Shown here piece after piece: positions 26,801 through 37,028 of a stretch of DNA of 64,000 bases. Under the pieces are notes generated by a model. It did not search any database and was not told the DNA's origin. It was given only the letters and a program-made list of their open reading frames with translations. Position 1 is the stretch's first letter, and every line of letters starts with the position of its first letter. A program made the translations under genes and the position numbers. Source of the DNA: Takakia lepidozioides (lineage: Eukaryota > Streptophyta > Takakiopsida > Takakiales > Takakiaceae); the NCBI GenBank assembly GCA_030704615.1, contig CM060731.1:3780001-3844000 (forward strand), read 5' to 3'.

Positions 26801-28569
26801 CTGTAGAAAGGGGGTCCACAGATCCTGGGATACCTCAAGTTCCAAGACAAAAAGAGGACATTTTAGAATTGGGAGGGCTTAGTGGAGGAGTTCTTTCAGA
26901 AGCAGGCAACGAGTCCCTTCCAGCATCAGATGGCCCTGTTTTCAATGAAGAGCCTGCACCTTTGCTTGCACAAAATTTGAGTGAAGAGACGGGTATTGCT
27001 GCTGTCAGTACCGTGGCCATTGATCCTGGGTCACTTGTCATTGATATCTCATCTGCCAACTTAGTAGATGAGGCATCAGCTCGATCTCAGACAGTATCAC
27101 CAGAAATTCAAGCAGCTGAGATATTTGTTACGAAGGAGACAACAATAATCTCTGTGGAAGAGGAAATCACTACTTTGGTTGAAATGGGGTCTGAGGCAGA
27201 AGGCCTGCAGGTTACCGAGGATGCGGAAGAGGGTGAAATTCTTCTGGAGCTTGGTGCGAGTGAGGGTGCAGCCCCTGGGCCTGGGAATGAGATTGAAGCA
27301 ACAGGTGAAGGCCAAACAGAGGAGCACTCATCAAAGGCAGTTGAAGAAGCCGATTCTCCGCCCAATGATGGGAAGTCAATGGATGACCAGACTATGGAAC
27401 CAACTGGGGAGGGTGATGCAGGCAGTGACCATGTTGAGACAGAGGTACCAGACAAGCAAAATGTGTATAACTGTTATTTGTACGTTAATTTCTAAATTGG
27501 GACTAATACAATGCATTTGCTCGATTCAAACTGAAAGTCTTCTTTTTATCCATTTTTCGTTTGACAGGGATCCACTCTGGCTACAACATCTTCGACAGAC
27601 ATTGGGAAGCCTGAGAACGATCAACTGGCTGAAGCTCGCAATAATGGACCTGGAGAGCAGGGGATTGAAATTGTGCCAGCAACCATAGAAAGGACAAGTC
27701 AGGTTGCTGTAGTAACAACCAAACCAACTGGGCGGAGCAGCACCATTCATTTGGCAGAGCAAGCAAGAGAGAGGTCTATCCTACGGCGTGCTGGTGTGAC
27801 TCCGCCATCCCCAGGTACACGGGGAGGTCGTGGTCGTGGTCAGAGGGGTGGTAAGGTACGTATCTGGCTTGGCATTATCCACATCAGTTTTTGTGAGTTT
27901 TGAGGACAGGACAGATTGTCAAGCTGAGGGCATATCCGCTGAGTTTTAGCGTAACATTCCTACAATCAGGTAGCAGGTGGTATCTTGACCACAATTGACA
28001 TCTATACCTTGAAAACTCAGACTGAGAACCATTGTATGAGGTTGTGCTCAATTGTTGGTACATTTGGCTGGCAGAGGGCTGGGGGAACAGGACGTGGGCG
28101 TCTGATATCTACAGGAGTTGGACGTCAACGGCAAGAAGGCATGTTCCTTACATTTGAACTTCTTCTGTTGATGCAAGATGCACTGTTCACACTATTAAGA
28201 AGGATCACTATAATTTGTCCAACCTGGTCTATGGAGTTTGTAAGTCATTTTGAATATGGTGACATATTATGTGTTTTTCTCGGCACCAAAGTCAGCGGTT
28301 GACCAAATTGCAGAGTGGGTCATTGTAAGAACCACATGTCTAATTAAATGACTACTTTCAATATTGGCAGAACATTCACATACTTGATGCCACTCTCTAG
28401 GGTTGAGCCTTGTTGGATTGTTTCAGGGCCAGGAAACTCTGCATCATTGGGCGGTGATGGTACTAGCACCATTCAGCAGACTCGACCACCTCAAGGAAGC
28501 CATGATGAGGCCTCACAGCCAGCGGCCACTTCAAATTCATTCGATGTGCTCAAAGATGAACAAAACTGA
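2847..28569 (+). CDS. NUA: Nuclear pore anchor (NUA), plant homologue of TPR/Mlp1/Mlp2/Megator
   Basis: Large coiled-coil nucleoporin of the nuclear-basket side of the pore; in Arabidopsis it acts in mRNA export, SUMO homeostasis and flowering time. I traced 52 exons in continuous phase from ATG 2847 to TGA 28567-28569, about 2425 residues (Arabidopsis NUA is about 2090). Diagnostic stretches colinear with Arabidopsis NUA include the start MPLF, AEQTCALIEQK, NAELDEKNASIKSYL, LVQLYKESSDEWSKK, SGTALAVALLRDGWS, MYRRLYEEE, ETVLARNMEFSQ, TKELANALKAVSTAETRA, VIRYLRRSKET and LNLLRESNAELR. Residues 1-1600 are almost all heptad coiled coil. Residues 1601-1790 are Pro/Ala/Ser-rich, 1790-1940 basic with PPQKKSR (likely nuclear localisation), 1940-2260 acidic, and the end carries GR/GGRGRG repeats as in other plant NUA proteins. 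No lesion seen, so probably functional. Confidence 0.95.
4478..5550 (-). mobile_element. 5'-truncated non-LTR retroelement (LINE) fragment A, in NUA intron 2
   Basis: Antisense to NUA. The minus strand reads through the C-terminal end of a LINE ORF2: first a segment with IPSL, RDEFK and YPKLIDSISWKQDRP, then a region ending in a zinc-binding knuckle (CTCPLC) and the tail EDIWKTRINCL. Stops and frameshifts interrupt it. Its 3' end, containing ATGTACTCATAAGAC, is present twice in tandem (near 4478-4555 and 4558-4630), as seen in some LINE families. The same family recurs at 5551, 8490, 9594, 49780, 52616 and 53345. The LINE assignment rests on domain order and the truncation pattern. Confidence 0.6.
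5551..6190 (-). mobile_element. LINE fragment B, same family, head-to-tail with fragment A
   Basis: Begins with the same 3'-end sequence ATGTACTCATAAGACTTTGT and is colinear with fragment A through the FLEDIWK and zinc-knuckle regions up to about 6190. It is more diverged and carries more stops. It lies directly after a short (GA)n run at 5533-5550, in the same intron and orientation as fragment A. Confidence 0.6.
8490..8720 (-). mobile_element. LINE fragment C (3' end only), in NUA intron 7
   Basis: About 230 bases matching the 3' end of fragments A and B, starting ATGTACTCATAGGAC and continuing through TTCCAGATATCCTCTAGAAA to the region before the knuckle. It is 5'-truncated and antisense to NUA. 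Confidence 0.6.
9594..9645 (+). mobile_element. LINE fragment D, very short 3' end, opposite orientation
   Basis: About 50 bases containing GTCTTATGAGTACATTCT, the reverse complement of the family 3' end, so this remnant lies in the same orientation as NUA. It is within intron 9. Confidence 0.5.
13101..20703 (+). other. NUA: NUA exon map, exons 18-35
   Basis: Exons: 13101-13188, 13482-13525, 13651-13724, 14017-14119, 14664-14798, 15017-15115, 15354-15395, 15570-15623, 15913-16092, 16372-16419, 16539-16610, 17455-17538, 17852-17926, 18143-18327, 18711-18813, 19490-19606, 20015-20095, 20542-20703. Sizes are 42-185 bases. Exons 18/19, 20/21 and 31/32 are joined by phase-1 or phase-2 introns, which independently confirms the chain. 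All encode coiled coil. The longer introns are 16611-17454, which holds a foreign ORF, 18814-19489 and 20096-20541, where I see no further feature. Confidence 0.85.
16775..17075 (+). pseudogene. Foreign ORF remnant in NUA intron 28, polymerase-like motif
   Basis: Intron 28 (16611-17454) contains an open stretch of about 90 codons in sense orientation. It includes VEVDLASCYTAILLGLY, then LPYVL, LWGYIR and LEFVKLG, ending near 17061. The D-x-x-S/A-C-Y pattern followed by a hydrophobic segment resembles motif A of palm-domain nucleic-acid polymerases (family B DNA polymerase style), but too little remains to name a family. It is not part of the NUA coding chain: exons 28 and 29 join cleanly without it. 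Likely a fragment of an inserted element. Function unknown. Confidence 0.3.
20913..28569 (+). other. NUA: NUA exon map, exons 36-52
   Basis: Exons: 20913-20966, 21082-21195, 21497-21574, 21870-22019, 22237-22326, 22547-22723, 23003-23056, 23475-23568, 23712-23842, 24011-24118, 24365-24427, 24690-25262, 25768-26205, 26473-27444, 27568-27855, 28075-28138, 28427-28569. The non-coiled tail is in four long exons (47-50), in contrast to about 45 short exons for the coiled coil. Exon 51 appears to end in a GC donor (AAG|GCATGT). Exons 50-52 encode the GR-rich end and a short Ser/Gln-rich terminus ending KDEQN. Confidence 0.85.
28139..28426 (+). other. NUA: Probable GC-AG intron, last intron of NUA
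   Basis: The reading frame from exon 51 (GR-rich) to exon 52 is kept only if the donor is AAG|GCATGT at 28138/28139, with acceptor TTTCAG at 28426. GC donors are a known minor class in plants and favour strong flanking matches, as here (AAG before, AT-G-T after). I see no nearby GT donor giving the same phase. Confidence 0.6.
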
Positions 28570-30061
28570 TGGCCCCCTTCTGTGATTTCTCTATACTAGA
28601 AACTCATCAGTTTGTAAGCAGTATCTATCCACTGAGGATGGCCAGAGGTTGGAGCATAGGACAATAGTTGGATTGAGTATGTCATGGATTTAGGAAACAG
28701 TGATAGCTCTGAACACATGCTGCTATCTTGCTCAAAAAGCTGGTGATAGACACGCCCAAAGCTTCAATAAGCCAGTGAAACAAGGTGATCGTAGAAGCAG
28801 ATCTCGTAGAAGGTGAGAGGGGAACCTGTCACTTTGACGTGTAATGCTGCTCATTTTCGAACTTACAACTGAAACAGAGGAATGTTGAAGCTGATGACTG
28901 GTATCCATTGGCTGTGAAACTATGTTCTGGCTCACGGTTAGTCATTTGTGGTGAGTATTGGCTTATTGGCCTCATTGTCCGCAGATACCATTTCTCTTGC
29001 TTGCTGTTCTGCTAGAATTTCCATGATGAGCATCGAAGATGATAAGTGATTCAGTAAATTTGGCTAGAAAATAGTAAGTTGCTCTGGTCGAGCTTGTATC
29101 ACCAAACATAGCAACCTAGGATTTTGTGGAAAAGCTCTCACAGGAGATTGTCAATGAGCAAGATCCATTTTGGCACCCAAACATGGAGAAACTTTCCTTC
29201 AAAACAAAGACACCTGTAAATAAAAATTGACATAAAAGAGTCCTGAGGTGCAATCTGTCATTCTCACAGAACTCTATATGCAGTTGAGGTGACCAGTGAT
29301 ACAAAGAAGAAAACTGCCAGTTGCGATTCAATACTAGCTGTTGAGACTACAACCAATTGTAAGGCAGTTTCCCCAATCAAGTGTTATGAGGATACATTTT
29401 ATGTTCCAAAAGCCTACAAACCTCACTGCTGGACTCATCAGATGTCCATGTGCATGTTTTGAATGAGAACCCAGTAGAGTTACCCAAAATTTTGTTCAAA
29501 TTTGTCCATGATTACAGAACTGGGCCTCCACGTCTCACATTGAGACTGGGGGAGTAAGACTGGAAGAAATGCATTTGAGACCTCTCAGATCATGTGCAAG
29601 TATAAGGAATAATTGTCCACCTGTGGAAAGACACTTTACCAGTTCCTCTTGGCAAATCTTCAGGTCAAGCATTCCTCATGTTTTTGCAGATGCCCTCATT
29701 GGATACTTCTTTGTGCATACTTTGAAGCCCGGTAGCTTCAGAATCTTCATGCATAACAATCCTTGAACATCCTCACTGAAAAGATTTTCATTGCTGTTTG
29801 ATAATCATACTGGAATTATCATCATCACCCTGGGCTGCTAGAGCACAGACTGTTTGCGTTCCATTTCTCCTGAGGAATAGCGGTTGAGGATTTCTCTTGA
29901 CATCCAGCTGTGTCCCTTACCCTGTTCAATCAAATGCTCAAACTTCGTGTCCTGGGACTGTGATCAGATTATTGACTTTGTTCAGCTTCACTCTGTACTC
30001 TAATCACAATTTATGACCTTTCTGCCCTTACATTTGAAGCCCCATACTTTCTGACATGGAA
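28570..30061. other. Tail-to-tail intergenic region NUA / PPR-2
   Basis: The two genes converge here, so this stretch should hold both 3' untranslated regions and polyadenylation sites. I see no long ORF, RNA gene or clear repeat. Short ORFs on both strands have no recognisable family. Confidence 0.6.
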
Positions 30062-32773
30062 TCACCAGTAATCGCCACAAGAACAAACCCCATCTTGGAA
30101 GTGGTGAAAGCGATTCCCATCCCGTACAACGACAGCTCGCCCAACAATCTTCGAGATAAACTTGGTGGCAATGTGGCAATCACCACACACGCGAAGGTTC
30201 TTCATGACACGGATAGGTGCGCCAGGAGGTGTGCAGATGAGCCCAAAAGCAATTGCAAGCTTCTCACTGTGGTGACAAAGAGAAAGTTCCTTTTGCTCCT
30301 CCTCCACATCATGCAATACGAATCGCGTGTCAGGCACATACCCAGCCTCCTTCATCCGCCCAGCTAATCTCTTCAGCTCAGCATGGATATCCTCTATATA
30401 CGGATGCAATTTGTCTTCTACAACGAATCTATGCACACGGTTGTTGATCTCAATGCAGCTTTGTCCTGGCTCCTTTCTGACACCTCTGTCTTCCATCAAT
30501 TTCCTAATATTTGCTTTATCATCCCACCTACCAGTTGCAGCATAGATGTTGGATAGCAGAACATAGGCTGCAGGGTGCTGGGGATCACTCTCAAGAAGGG
30601 CTTTTGCTGCACGTTCTGCTACTTCCACATCGCCATGAGTTCTGCAGGCACCAAGCAAGGCCCTCCACACACCATCATCTGGTTTGATTGGCATTGTGTT
30701 GATGAAGTCTACTGCCTCTTCTAATCTCCCGGCCCGGCCAAAAAGGTCCACCATGCAGCCACAATGCTCCACAGTAGGAATGAGGCCACAATCTTGAGCC
30801 ATTGAATCAAAATAATGAAGGCCTTCATACACTAGGCCAGCATGGCTACATGCAGAGAGAAGAGATATAAAGGTGACACCATCCGGCTTCAAGCCTTCCT
30901 GTTGCATTTGCCCAAACAGTCGGAGGACCTCCTCACCACCTCCATGCTGAGCATATGCTGTAATTAATGCACTCCACGACACCACATCTCGTGTAACCAT
31001 ATTATTGAAGACTTGATGAGCATCATTGACACTCCCACATTTGGCATACATATTAATGAGGCTGTTCTCCAAATTAACATATGACATAATTCCAGCTGTC
31101 ATGATGTCGTTGTGGACCTGTCTACCCTTTTCCAGGGTTCCTAGCCTGGCACAAGCATTAAGAATGCAAATAAATGTGACCTTGTCAGGTGTCACCCCTT
31201 CCTGTTGCATTTGCTCATAGATATTGAAAGCTTCCCACCCACACCCATGCCGAGAATATCCTGTGATCATTGCACTCCATGAGACCACATTTCTTTTTGC
31301 CATTTTGTTGAAGACTTCACAGGCATCCTTCATGCTCCCACATTTGGCATACATGTCAACAAGGGCAGTCTCCAGAATAATATCTGGTGCAATTTCGCTT
31401 TTGCTGATGTCGGCATGTACCTGCTTGCCATTTCCCAGGGCTCGTAAAGCTGTACACGCATTAAGAACACACGTGAACGTCACCCTGTCGGGCATCACCC
31501 CTTCCTGTCGCATTCGGTCATATACTTCAAAAGCCTCCTTACTGTATCCATGACGGACATATCCTGTGATCATTGCACTCCATGAGACCTTATTTCGTTT
31601 AGCCATACTGTCGAACACTTGACGTGCATCCTTCATGCTCCCGCACTTGGCATACATGTCAGCAAGGGCAGTTTCCAGGACAATTTCCCGCATAATTCCA
31701 GCTTTGATGATGTCAGCATGAACCTCTTTACCCATTTCCAAGGCTCCTAGCCTGGCACATGCATTGAGCATGCAAATGAAAGTCACCCTATTGGGTGTCA
31801 CCCCTTCCGTTTGCATTTTCTCATAGATCTTGAAAGCATCCCTAGCAGACCCATGTTTGGCATATCCAGCTATCATTATGTTCCATGTTAGCATATCTCG
31901 TTCAGGAATTTTGTCAAACACCTGGCGTGCATCAACCAGATTGCCACATTTAGCATACATGTTGACAAGGGTATTGAGTAGAAAGATATTGGGCTTGAAT
32001 CCATGATGGATAATGTGGGCATGCACCTGCTTTCCCTTCGCTACATCTCTGATGTTGATGCACTCCCGCAAGACACAGACGTAAGTATTGGCGTCTCCTT
32101 TAATACCTTTCAAAATGTGCAGCGCCTCCTTCAGTCTTCCTGCCTTACACAGTGACCTCACATCCTCACAAGTGCCACCAAGATTTCCTTTGAAACCCTC
32201 TCTTCGTCCTTCGAAAGATTTAGTGATGGTGTAGAATTTACCCCTGCTGCCAATCTGATGTCCAACAAGCACTGGAGACTGACTCAACCCTATCACCCTG
32301 CATGACCCACACCTCTCAATTAAAAACACCTTGAACTCGAAACTCCTATTGTAGGTGCCACATCTCCTAGATGTTCTCAAGTTTGAGTACAAAAAGGAGG
32401 ACTGTAATTGAGTCGGAGCATCATCACAACAATACCCGTTGCATCCTCTCCCTGAAGCTCCACAGGGTACATTGACATTAGAACCATCCCCAGATTGGGC
32501 TTGACCTTGCATCATAGCAGCTAGCTCTGCTTCCACCTCAGTGGGTTCACACCAATGCTCAGTCCAAAGGACCTCCTTTCTGTGCTTAAGTCTGTAATCT
32601 GATAATCTTCGACTTTTCTGTGAAAACCAAAGTGGATGGGCAGATAACTTCAACCAAAGCCTCATATAGACCAGGTTACAACCACAAAGCTTCAGGCATC
32701 TTTCAAATAGCATGGATTGACCTTGAGCGAGTAACTTTTGATGCTCTTTCACCTTGAAGAGCAAGATCATCAT
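30062..32773 (-). CDS. PPR-2: complete PLS-class PPR protein with C-terminal DYW deaminase domain
   Basis: Single-exon 903-codon ORF. Residues about 225-700 are P-L-S repeats (recurring NMYAKCG, VSWSAMITGY, EAFNIYEQMQQEGVTPD). Next come E/E+ motifs (VWRALLGACRTHGDVEVAER, AAYVLLSNIYAATGRWDD). The DYW domain at about 810-903 has the cytidine-deaminase signature HSE (835-837), PPG, CGDC (863-866) and terminal CGDYW. DYW proteins edit C to U in chloroplast or mitochondrial transcripts at sites chosen by the repeats. The first ~200 residues are low in similarity to known PPRs and overlap a duplicated leader, so the true start may be a later Met, such as the MM near residue 87. The exact RNA target cannot be read from the sequence. 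No lesion seen. Confidence 0.95.
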   Translation of the reverse strand: MMILLFKVKEHQKLLAQGQSMLFERCLKLCGCNLVYMRLWLKLSAHPLWFSQKSRRLSDYRLKHRKEVLWTEHWCEPTEVEAELAAMMQGQAQSGDGSNVNVPCGASGRGCNGYCCDDAPTQLQSSFLYSNLRTSRRCGTYNRSFEFKVFLIERCGSCRVIGLSQSPVLVGHQIGSRGKFYTITKSFEGRREGFKGNLGGTCEDVRSLCKAGRLKEALHILKGIKGDANTYVCVLRECINIRDVAKGKQVHAHIIHHGFKPNIFLLNTLVNMYAKCGNLVDARQVFDKIPERDMLTWNIMIAGYAKHGSARDAFKIYEKMQTEGVTPNRVTFICMLNACARLGALEMGKEVHADIIKAGIMREIVLETALADMYAKCGSMKDARQVFDSMAKRNKVSWSAMITGYVRHGYSKEAFEVYDRMRQEGVMPDRVTFTCVLNACTALRALGNGKQVHADISKSEIAPDIILETALVDMYAKCGSMKDACEVFNKMAKRNVVSWSAMITGYSRHGCGWEAFNIYEQMQQEGVTPDKVTFICILNACARLGTLEKGRQVHNDIMTAGIMSYVNLENSLINMYAKCGSVNDAHQVFNNMVTRDVVSWSALITAYAQHGGGEEVLRLFGQMQQEGLKPDGVTFISLLSACSHAGLVYEGLHYFDSMAQDCGLIPTVEHCGCMVDLFGRAGRLEEAVDFINTMPIKPDDGVWRALLGACRTHGDVEVAERAAKALLESDPQHPAAYVLLSNIYAATGRWDDKANIRKLMEDRGVRKEPGQSCIEINNRVHRFVVEDKLHPYIEDIHAELKRLAGRMKEAGYVPDTRFVLHDVEEEQKELSLCHHSEKLAIAFGLICTPPGAPIRVMKNLRVCGDCHIATKFISKIVGRAVVVRDGNRFHHFQDGVCSCGDYW

Positions 32774-34421
32774 TCAGCGAAGCTCCAAAATGAACAGGGA
32801 GCTTCAGTTACAAGCCAGGCTTTCCATGTGTTGAATGGTGATAGCCTCATCTTCTCAAACTCGTTGTCCCACCACTGTGAAGGATCTGAGATCAGTTCCT
32901 GCCCAAGCATTTTATGCTCATTTGTTGACTGGGTGCAGGAACTGCAAGAACATGAGAACTGGTTGCCTCACACTCTATAGAGGACTGCTATTGAAGAACA
33001 TTTCTACAATTTACTCTGGTCCCTTCCAAGACACAACTGCTACTGTAGTTTGGATTACATCTCTACAAGTCACTCGTCCCTTTCTGTGTCTCTTGGACAC
33101 AACAGAAATAGAACACATCTCCAGATTCTGTCCCTCGACCCAACTCTGCCATCCCACCAGTATTGGTCTTGCGACTTTCCAGAGCTCCATTGTCCACAAG
33201 AGAATTCGATCTATCCTCTAGTGTCAATCCACCATCATATTGTGCATGATCTTGAATCATAGACTCTGCTTTCACCCCAGAGGGTTCAACGAAATGTCAA
33301 TCCAAAGGACCTGTTTTGCACGCTTATGTCCGAAGTTTGGTCACCTTCGATAAAGTGAAAAAATGGCCACAGACCTTAAACAAACAAGATTCAATGACAT
33401 GGTACACTATCTGGTGACAAAGCCCACAAGTTGATTGACCCAACAATGACAACCATTATGGCGGTTGGGACAGGCAGCTGAACTGGTGTATCGAGGCAAC
33501 GGAAACCTGGTCCACTCCATGGAAATAATTATCATACCAGCTTAGCACAGAAAACATCTGTCCATCTCATCCTAACACCTAAAATTTGTGGGGCAAAATA
33601 GGAGTTGCCTCACCTGATCGCATCTGTGGTTCCCCCAATGAAGGATCTGACATGGACTCCCCCCAAAGCCGTTCTATGCTTTTTGCTTGGGCTGCAAACA
33701 AACACAGCCAAGTACTTCACCTGTGCCTAAATACCTCTCTTTGCTCAACACTCTCTCAAGCATAATATGATTAACAGTGCAATCACAGCTAGAGCAGTAG
33801 TACCCGAACTGACATTGTGTTCCCTAGCATGTAGTCTACACCACCGGCACACCCACACTTGTGAAAGGATTGTCCTTGGCTGGTGGCCAAAAACCTAAAT
33901 TGGCTCCGGTGAGGATAGACGACTACGCCTCTAGGGCATAACCGAGGTTCATAGAGATCTCAATGCTGCCGTTTCACTGTGCCATTTATCCCTCCCTCAG
34001 TATGACTGGCACTTGTAGCTCTGCACTGCTCCAGAGGGACACACACCAGAAATTTTGTGTCACAGGTGTCCCCTATACAAAGACCGGGTCATTGCACGTA
34101 TCGACTTGCAGCGGGATTCCTTGGGATATGATCGAAACTTTCACCCTGAGAAAGAACCTTGTGGACGCTTCCCGAAGAAAATAGGTTATCACCAGGAATA
34201 TGGCCTCAAGCAAGCCATGTTATATTCACCTCCTCTTTCTCGATGTCGATCGACAGGACGTGCCTGTATAGCCCTGGTAAAACCATGACGTGCAACACTT
34301 CGACAGAAATGGGTATGATTGCAGCTAGTATGGGTCGAGGACAACATGAGGCCTCTATAGTAAACAATTTACAGACCCAAGAATATGCGCGAAAGAAATT
34401 GTTATAGTTTATAGTTTATAC
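32774..34421 (-). repeat. PPR-2 leader with an internal tandem duplication
   Basis: Two diverged copies of one leader unit lie in tandem. One is at about 32470-32940, overlapping the start of the PPR-2 ORF, and the other at about 33120-33710. Both contain the AATCCAAAGGACCT or AGTCCAAAGGACCT core and then a GAAGGATCTGA core. A third copy lies before PPR-1. No other coding sequence is convincing in this stretch, which is probably 5' untranslated region and intron. Confidence 0.5.
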
Positions 34422-34659
34422 CTTTCTTCGGTTTCTCTGGAGGCTGGGGAGGATTCACTTGCAAGGGTCTCGGGCCGGGCATTGTCCAGGTGGATGTGAA
34501 TTTCAGCTCCACTGACTTGCCAGTTAACCTGCGGCATGGTATTGGGCCTCTCGCTCGCTCTATGCAACCGCGCACAGACGAGCGGGGCAGCACGCTGGCA
34601 TCCCTGTGCCTGTGAGAGATGGAAAGAAAGATGGACCGAAGAAAGTCAGTAGTGCCCAT
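34422..34659 (-). CDS. Conserved small upstream exon, copy 2 (unknown protein)
   Basis: ORF from ATG 34659 to a splice donor (AAAG|GTATAA) at 34422/34421. The peptide includes RRLTGKSVELKFTSTWTM, GPRPLQ and a Pro/Lys-rich end (PPEKPKK). It matches the exon at 2114-2335 in order and at the donor end, while the N-terminal parts differ. Unknown family. It lies about 1.65 kb upstream of the PPR-2 ORF on the same strand, so it could be exon 1 of a common transcript. Confidence 0.45.
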
Positions 34660-34699
34660 CCATCTTGCTCCAACCACCAACACCTTCGTCACACACCCA

Positions 34700-35950
34700 C
34701 TTCATCACACTGTGACAGGGAAGTTCCCATTGTGCCTACCCAATAGTTCAGGCAGGACTGCATAGTTCAGCCTGTGGGGAAGTCTTTTTGGGTCTCTGCT
34801 ATTTTAATGAAGCTGCTCTGCTTGATATGGGCCCGGCCTTCCACAATTGAGGCCCCCTTCACTGGGATTGGGCATTGGCATTGCAATTTTTGTTCCCGAG
34901 CATTCATGAAAATTCTAGAGCTCACTATCAGCACACACTGATCACAGTGCGGAATTTAGGTGCGGAATTTAAGTGTCAATCCCTGGCAAATCCACAACTG
35001 TAAATGCCAACTCTAGGCCCAAACACTGATGCAAGCCTTTTGCAGTCCCCTTACAGCTTGCAACTTGCAACGTTGTTTGTTGAAACTGTCTGTGGTCTAC
35101 CTACTCAAATCCTTAGTGTTAACACCTTCATCTATTCAACCCAAATTCAGATTTCATAGTTTCATTAAGATAGGGGGGGGTTTTATATACCTTCTGAAGG
35201 CCCCCGGATTTCCGGCTACCATCCCCTATTTAATAGCTTTCCCCTTCCTGCCATCTTTTTTTGGACCCTTCCTTCCATTCCTTAATACACATGGCCTTAC
35301 TAGATTAGCCCCCCTTTTTAATTCCTGGACCACGCTAATTCCAGGACCACTCTAGAATAAACCTTTTCAGAAAATTCTAATAAAAGTACGAAAATAACGA
35401 GCGATGTAGGAGCTCCGTGGTTTGCAGTCAGAGAGAGCCCCCAACAGCCTCTTCGTCTCCCTCCTGGGCCTCTCCTTCGCATACATCGGCTACCTCCCTG
35501 TCGTTTGGGAAAAGTCTATTAGCATAACCCAAACCTCCGGAGCTTCAGCTACGTGGAATACTAACTTTCTTGATACCTTCTCAGTCCGGATCCGAGAAAT
35601 TCATCTTTCCCATTTTACAAGCCCACCATCATCACCTCTTCATCCTGGATCTCTCTCTTAACTCTCCCACAAGTAAGCGGCGCATTTCATCCGTATTGGG
35701 ATTCCAAAGCCCCTGCAGTCGCCGTCAACTTCATGACGCTTAACTTCGCCCCTGCCACCTGGTCGAGCCCCCCAGTGGCCAAAACCAGCTCCCCCAAAAC
35801 CCCTCCACACTCTCACTATCGTTTATCCACTCTCTAAGTCATTTCATTTCAGCTCATATCTCTCCAAACTCTATTCACTACTCCCACTGCTCACAGTCCT
35901 GTTTTCGTGTTTTCTTCTTAACTCTCCTTCCTAAGCTCTCTTCTCCCCAA
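34700..35950. other. Intergenic DNA and probable LINE 5' leader
   Basis: No gene recognised between 34700 and about 35400. From about 35400 to 35950 the plus strand is strongly pyrimidine-rich (CTCCCTCCTGGGCC, CTCTCCTTCCTAAGC) and leads into the LINE ORF1, so it is probably the LINE 5' untranslated region. The 5' boundary is not resolved. Confidence 0.4.
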
Positions 35951-35974
35951 TATGGCTCCTTTCAATGCCTCGCA

Positions 35975-37028
35975 GTGCCGTCGCAACTCCAACTTCTGGA
36001 AACGCAACCATCCAGGCCCCTCCAGAACCCCGCTGATCACCCACCCCAGCCATCCTCAGGAACAGGATTCTTCCTGGCCCACCAGGCTCAGGCGATTCTT
36101 CCACATCAGCTCCAAGCCAGGAGGTCAGGCTCCCCCATGCACGCGGCACACCATCTCCAGACCAGGAGGTCGGGCTCCTCCATGCACAAGATACAACCCG
36201 CACGACAGCAAGTACAAGCTCGTCAGGTGGAAATTGCTCCAACCATGGACAATACACCCCTGGACGAACATGCTTTTTTGATGCAGGAAGATATGGAAGA
36301 GCAGGAAGCGATGGCATGCGAATGGGATCTTATTTCCATGAATGTACCTCAGATGCGTAAGAGAGTGGTATCTCTGGAAGAAAGAGGCATCCTGGCCCAC
36401 TTTCCAGGGAAAAAAGTTGGCCAATCATATGTTAGAGACTGGGCGACTCGCCACTTTGGGGGAGTAGGGGAGCTAAAGCAGCACTTTTGCCACTACAAGG
36501 GAAGGGGTTTTTTCTCAATTGCATTTGAAAACCAGGCAGCTGCAGCACAAGCCCTCAATTTTAATCCTCATCTATATGGGTTCAACGTCAATATCTTCCC
36601 TTGGTCATCCAACATGGGCAACCGGAATGGCAAATTGTGGGGACCAAGAATTGTATCAATCCCATTCATTCTAGATCAATATCTATCCAACCTCCCCGAT
36701 ATAGCCAACCACTTTGGGTTTTATCTGGGCTGCATCTCAGTATTCGACCCCTTCGTATGGACAATATCAGGAACGATCCGGCTTGGAGAGCCACCACCAT
36801 TGCCTCAAGAGTGAATGACTTTGTGCAAAATTTGTTTTAATGATGCCCAATGAGGCTGTCCTTCCGCCCTATGTCAGGTTACCCATTGATGAGGAAGGTA
36901 ACTACTTCACCATCAGGCTTATTGAGGATACATCATCGCAAGCATGCTTCAACTGTGGAAAGCTGGGCCATATCAAAGCACAATGCAAAGCACAGAAAAG
37001 AAGAAAATCCGGTGTCAAAAACCATTAG
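35975..37028 (+). pseudogene. LINE ORF1, gag-like domain plus CCHC zinc knuckle
   Basis: The frame at 35975-36814 encodes a disordered Pro/Gln-rich start, then a domain like the DUF4283 gag domain of plant LINEs (GKKVGQSYVRDWATRHFGG, FFSIAFENQAAAAQAL). It ends at a stop. The knuckle CFNCGKLGHIKAQC follows in another frame at 36840-37028, so ORF1 is frameshifted. Within the start, about 36116-36195 contains a two-copy tandem repeat of roughly 45 bases (AGGAGGTCNGGCTCCNCCATGCAC). Confidence 0.7.

Noticed and set aside
26455-27495. Treating the 346-codon ORF as a separate gene
   Set aside because: It is NUA exon 49 (26473-27444) with flanking intron bases. The acidic composition and splice borders fit the NUA tail.
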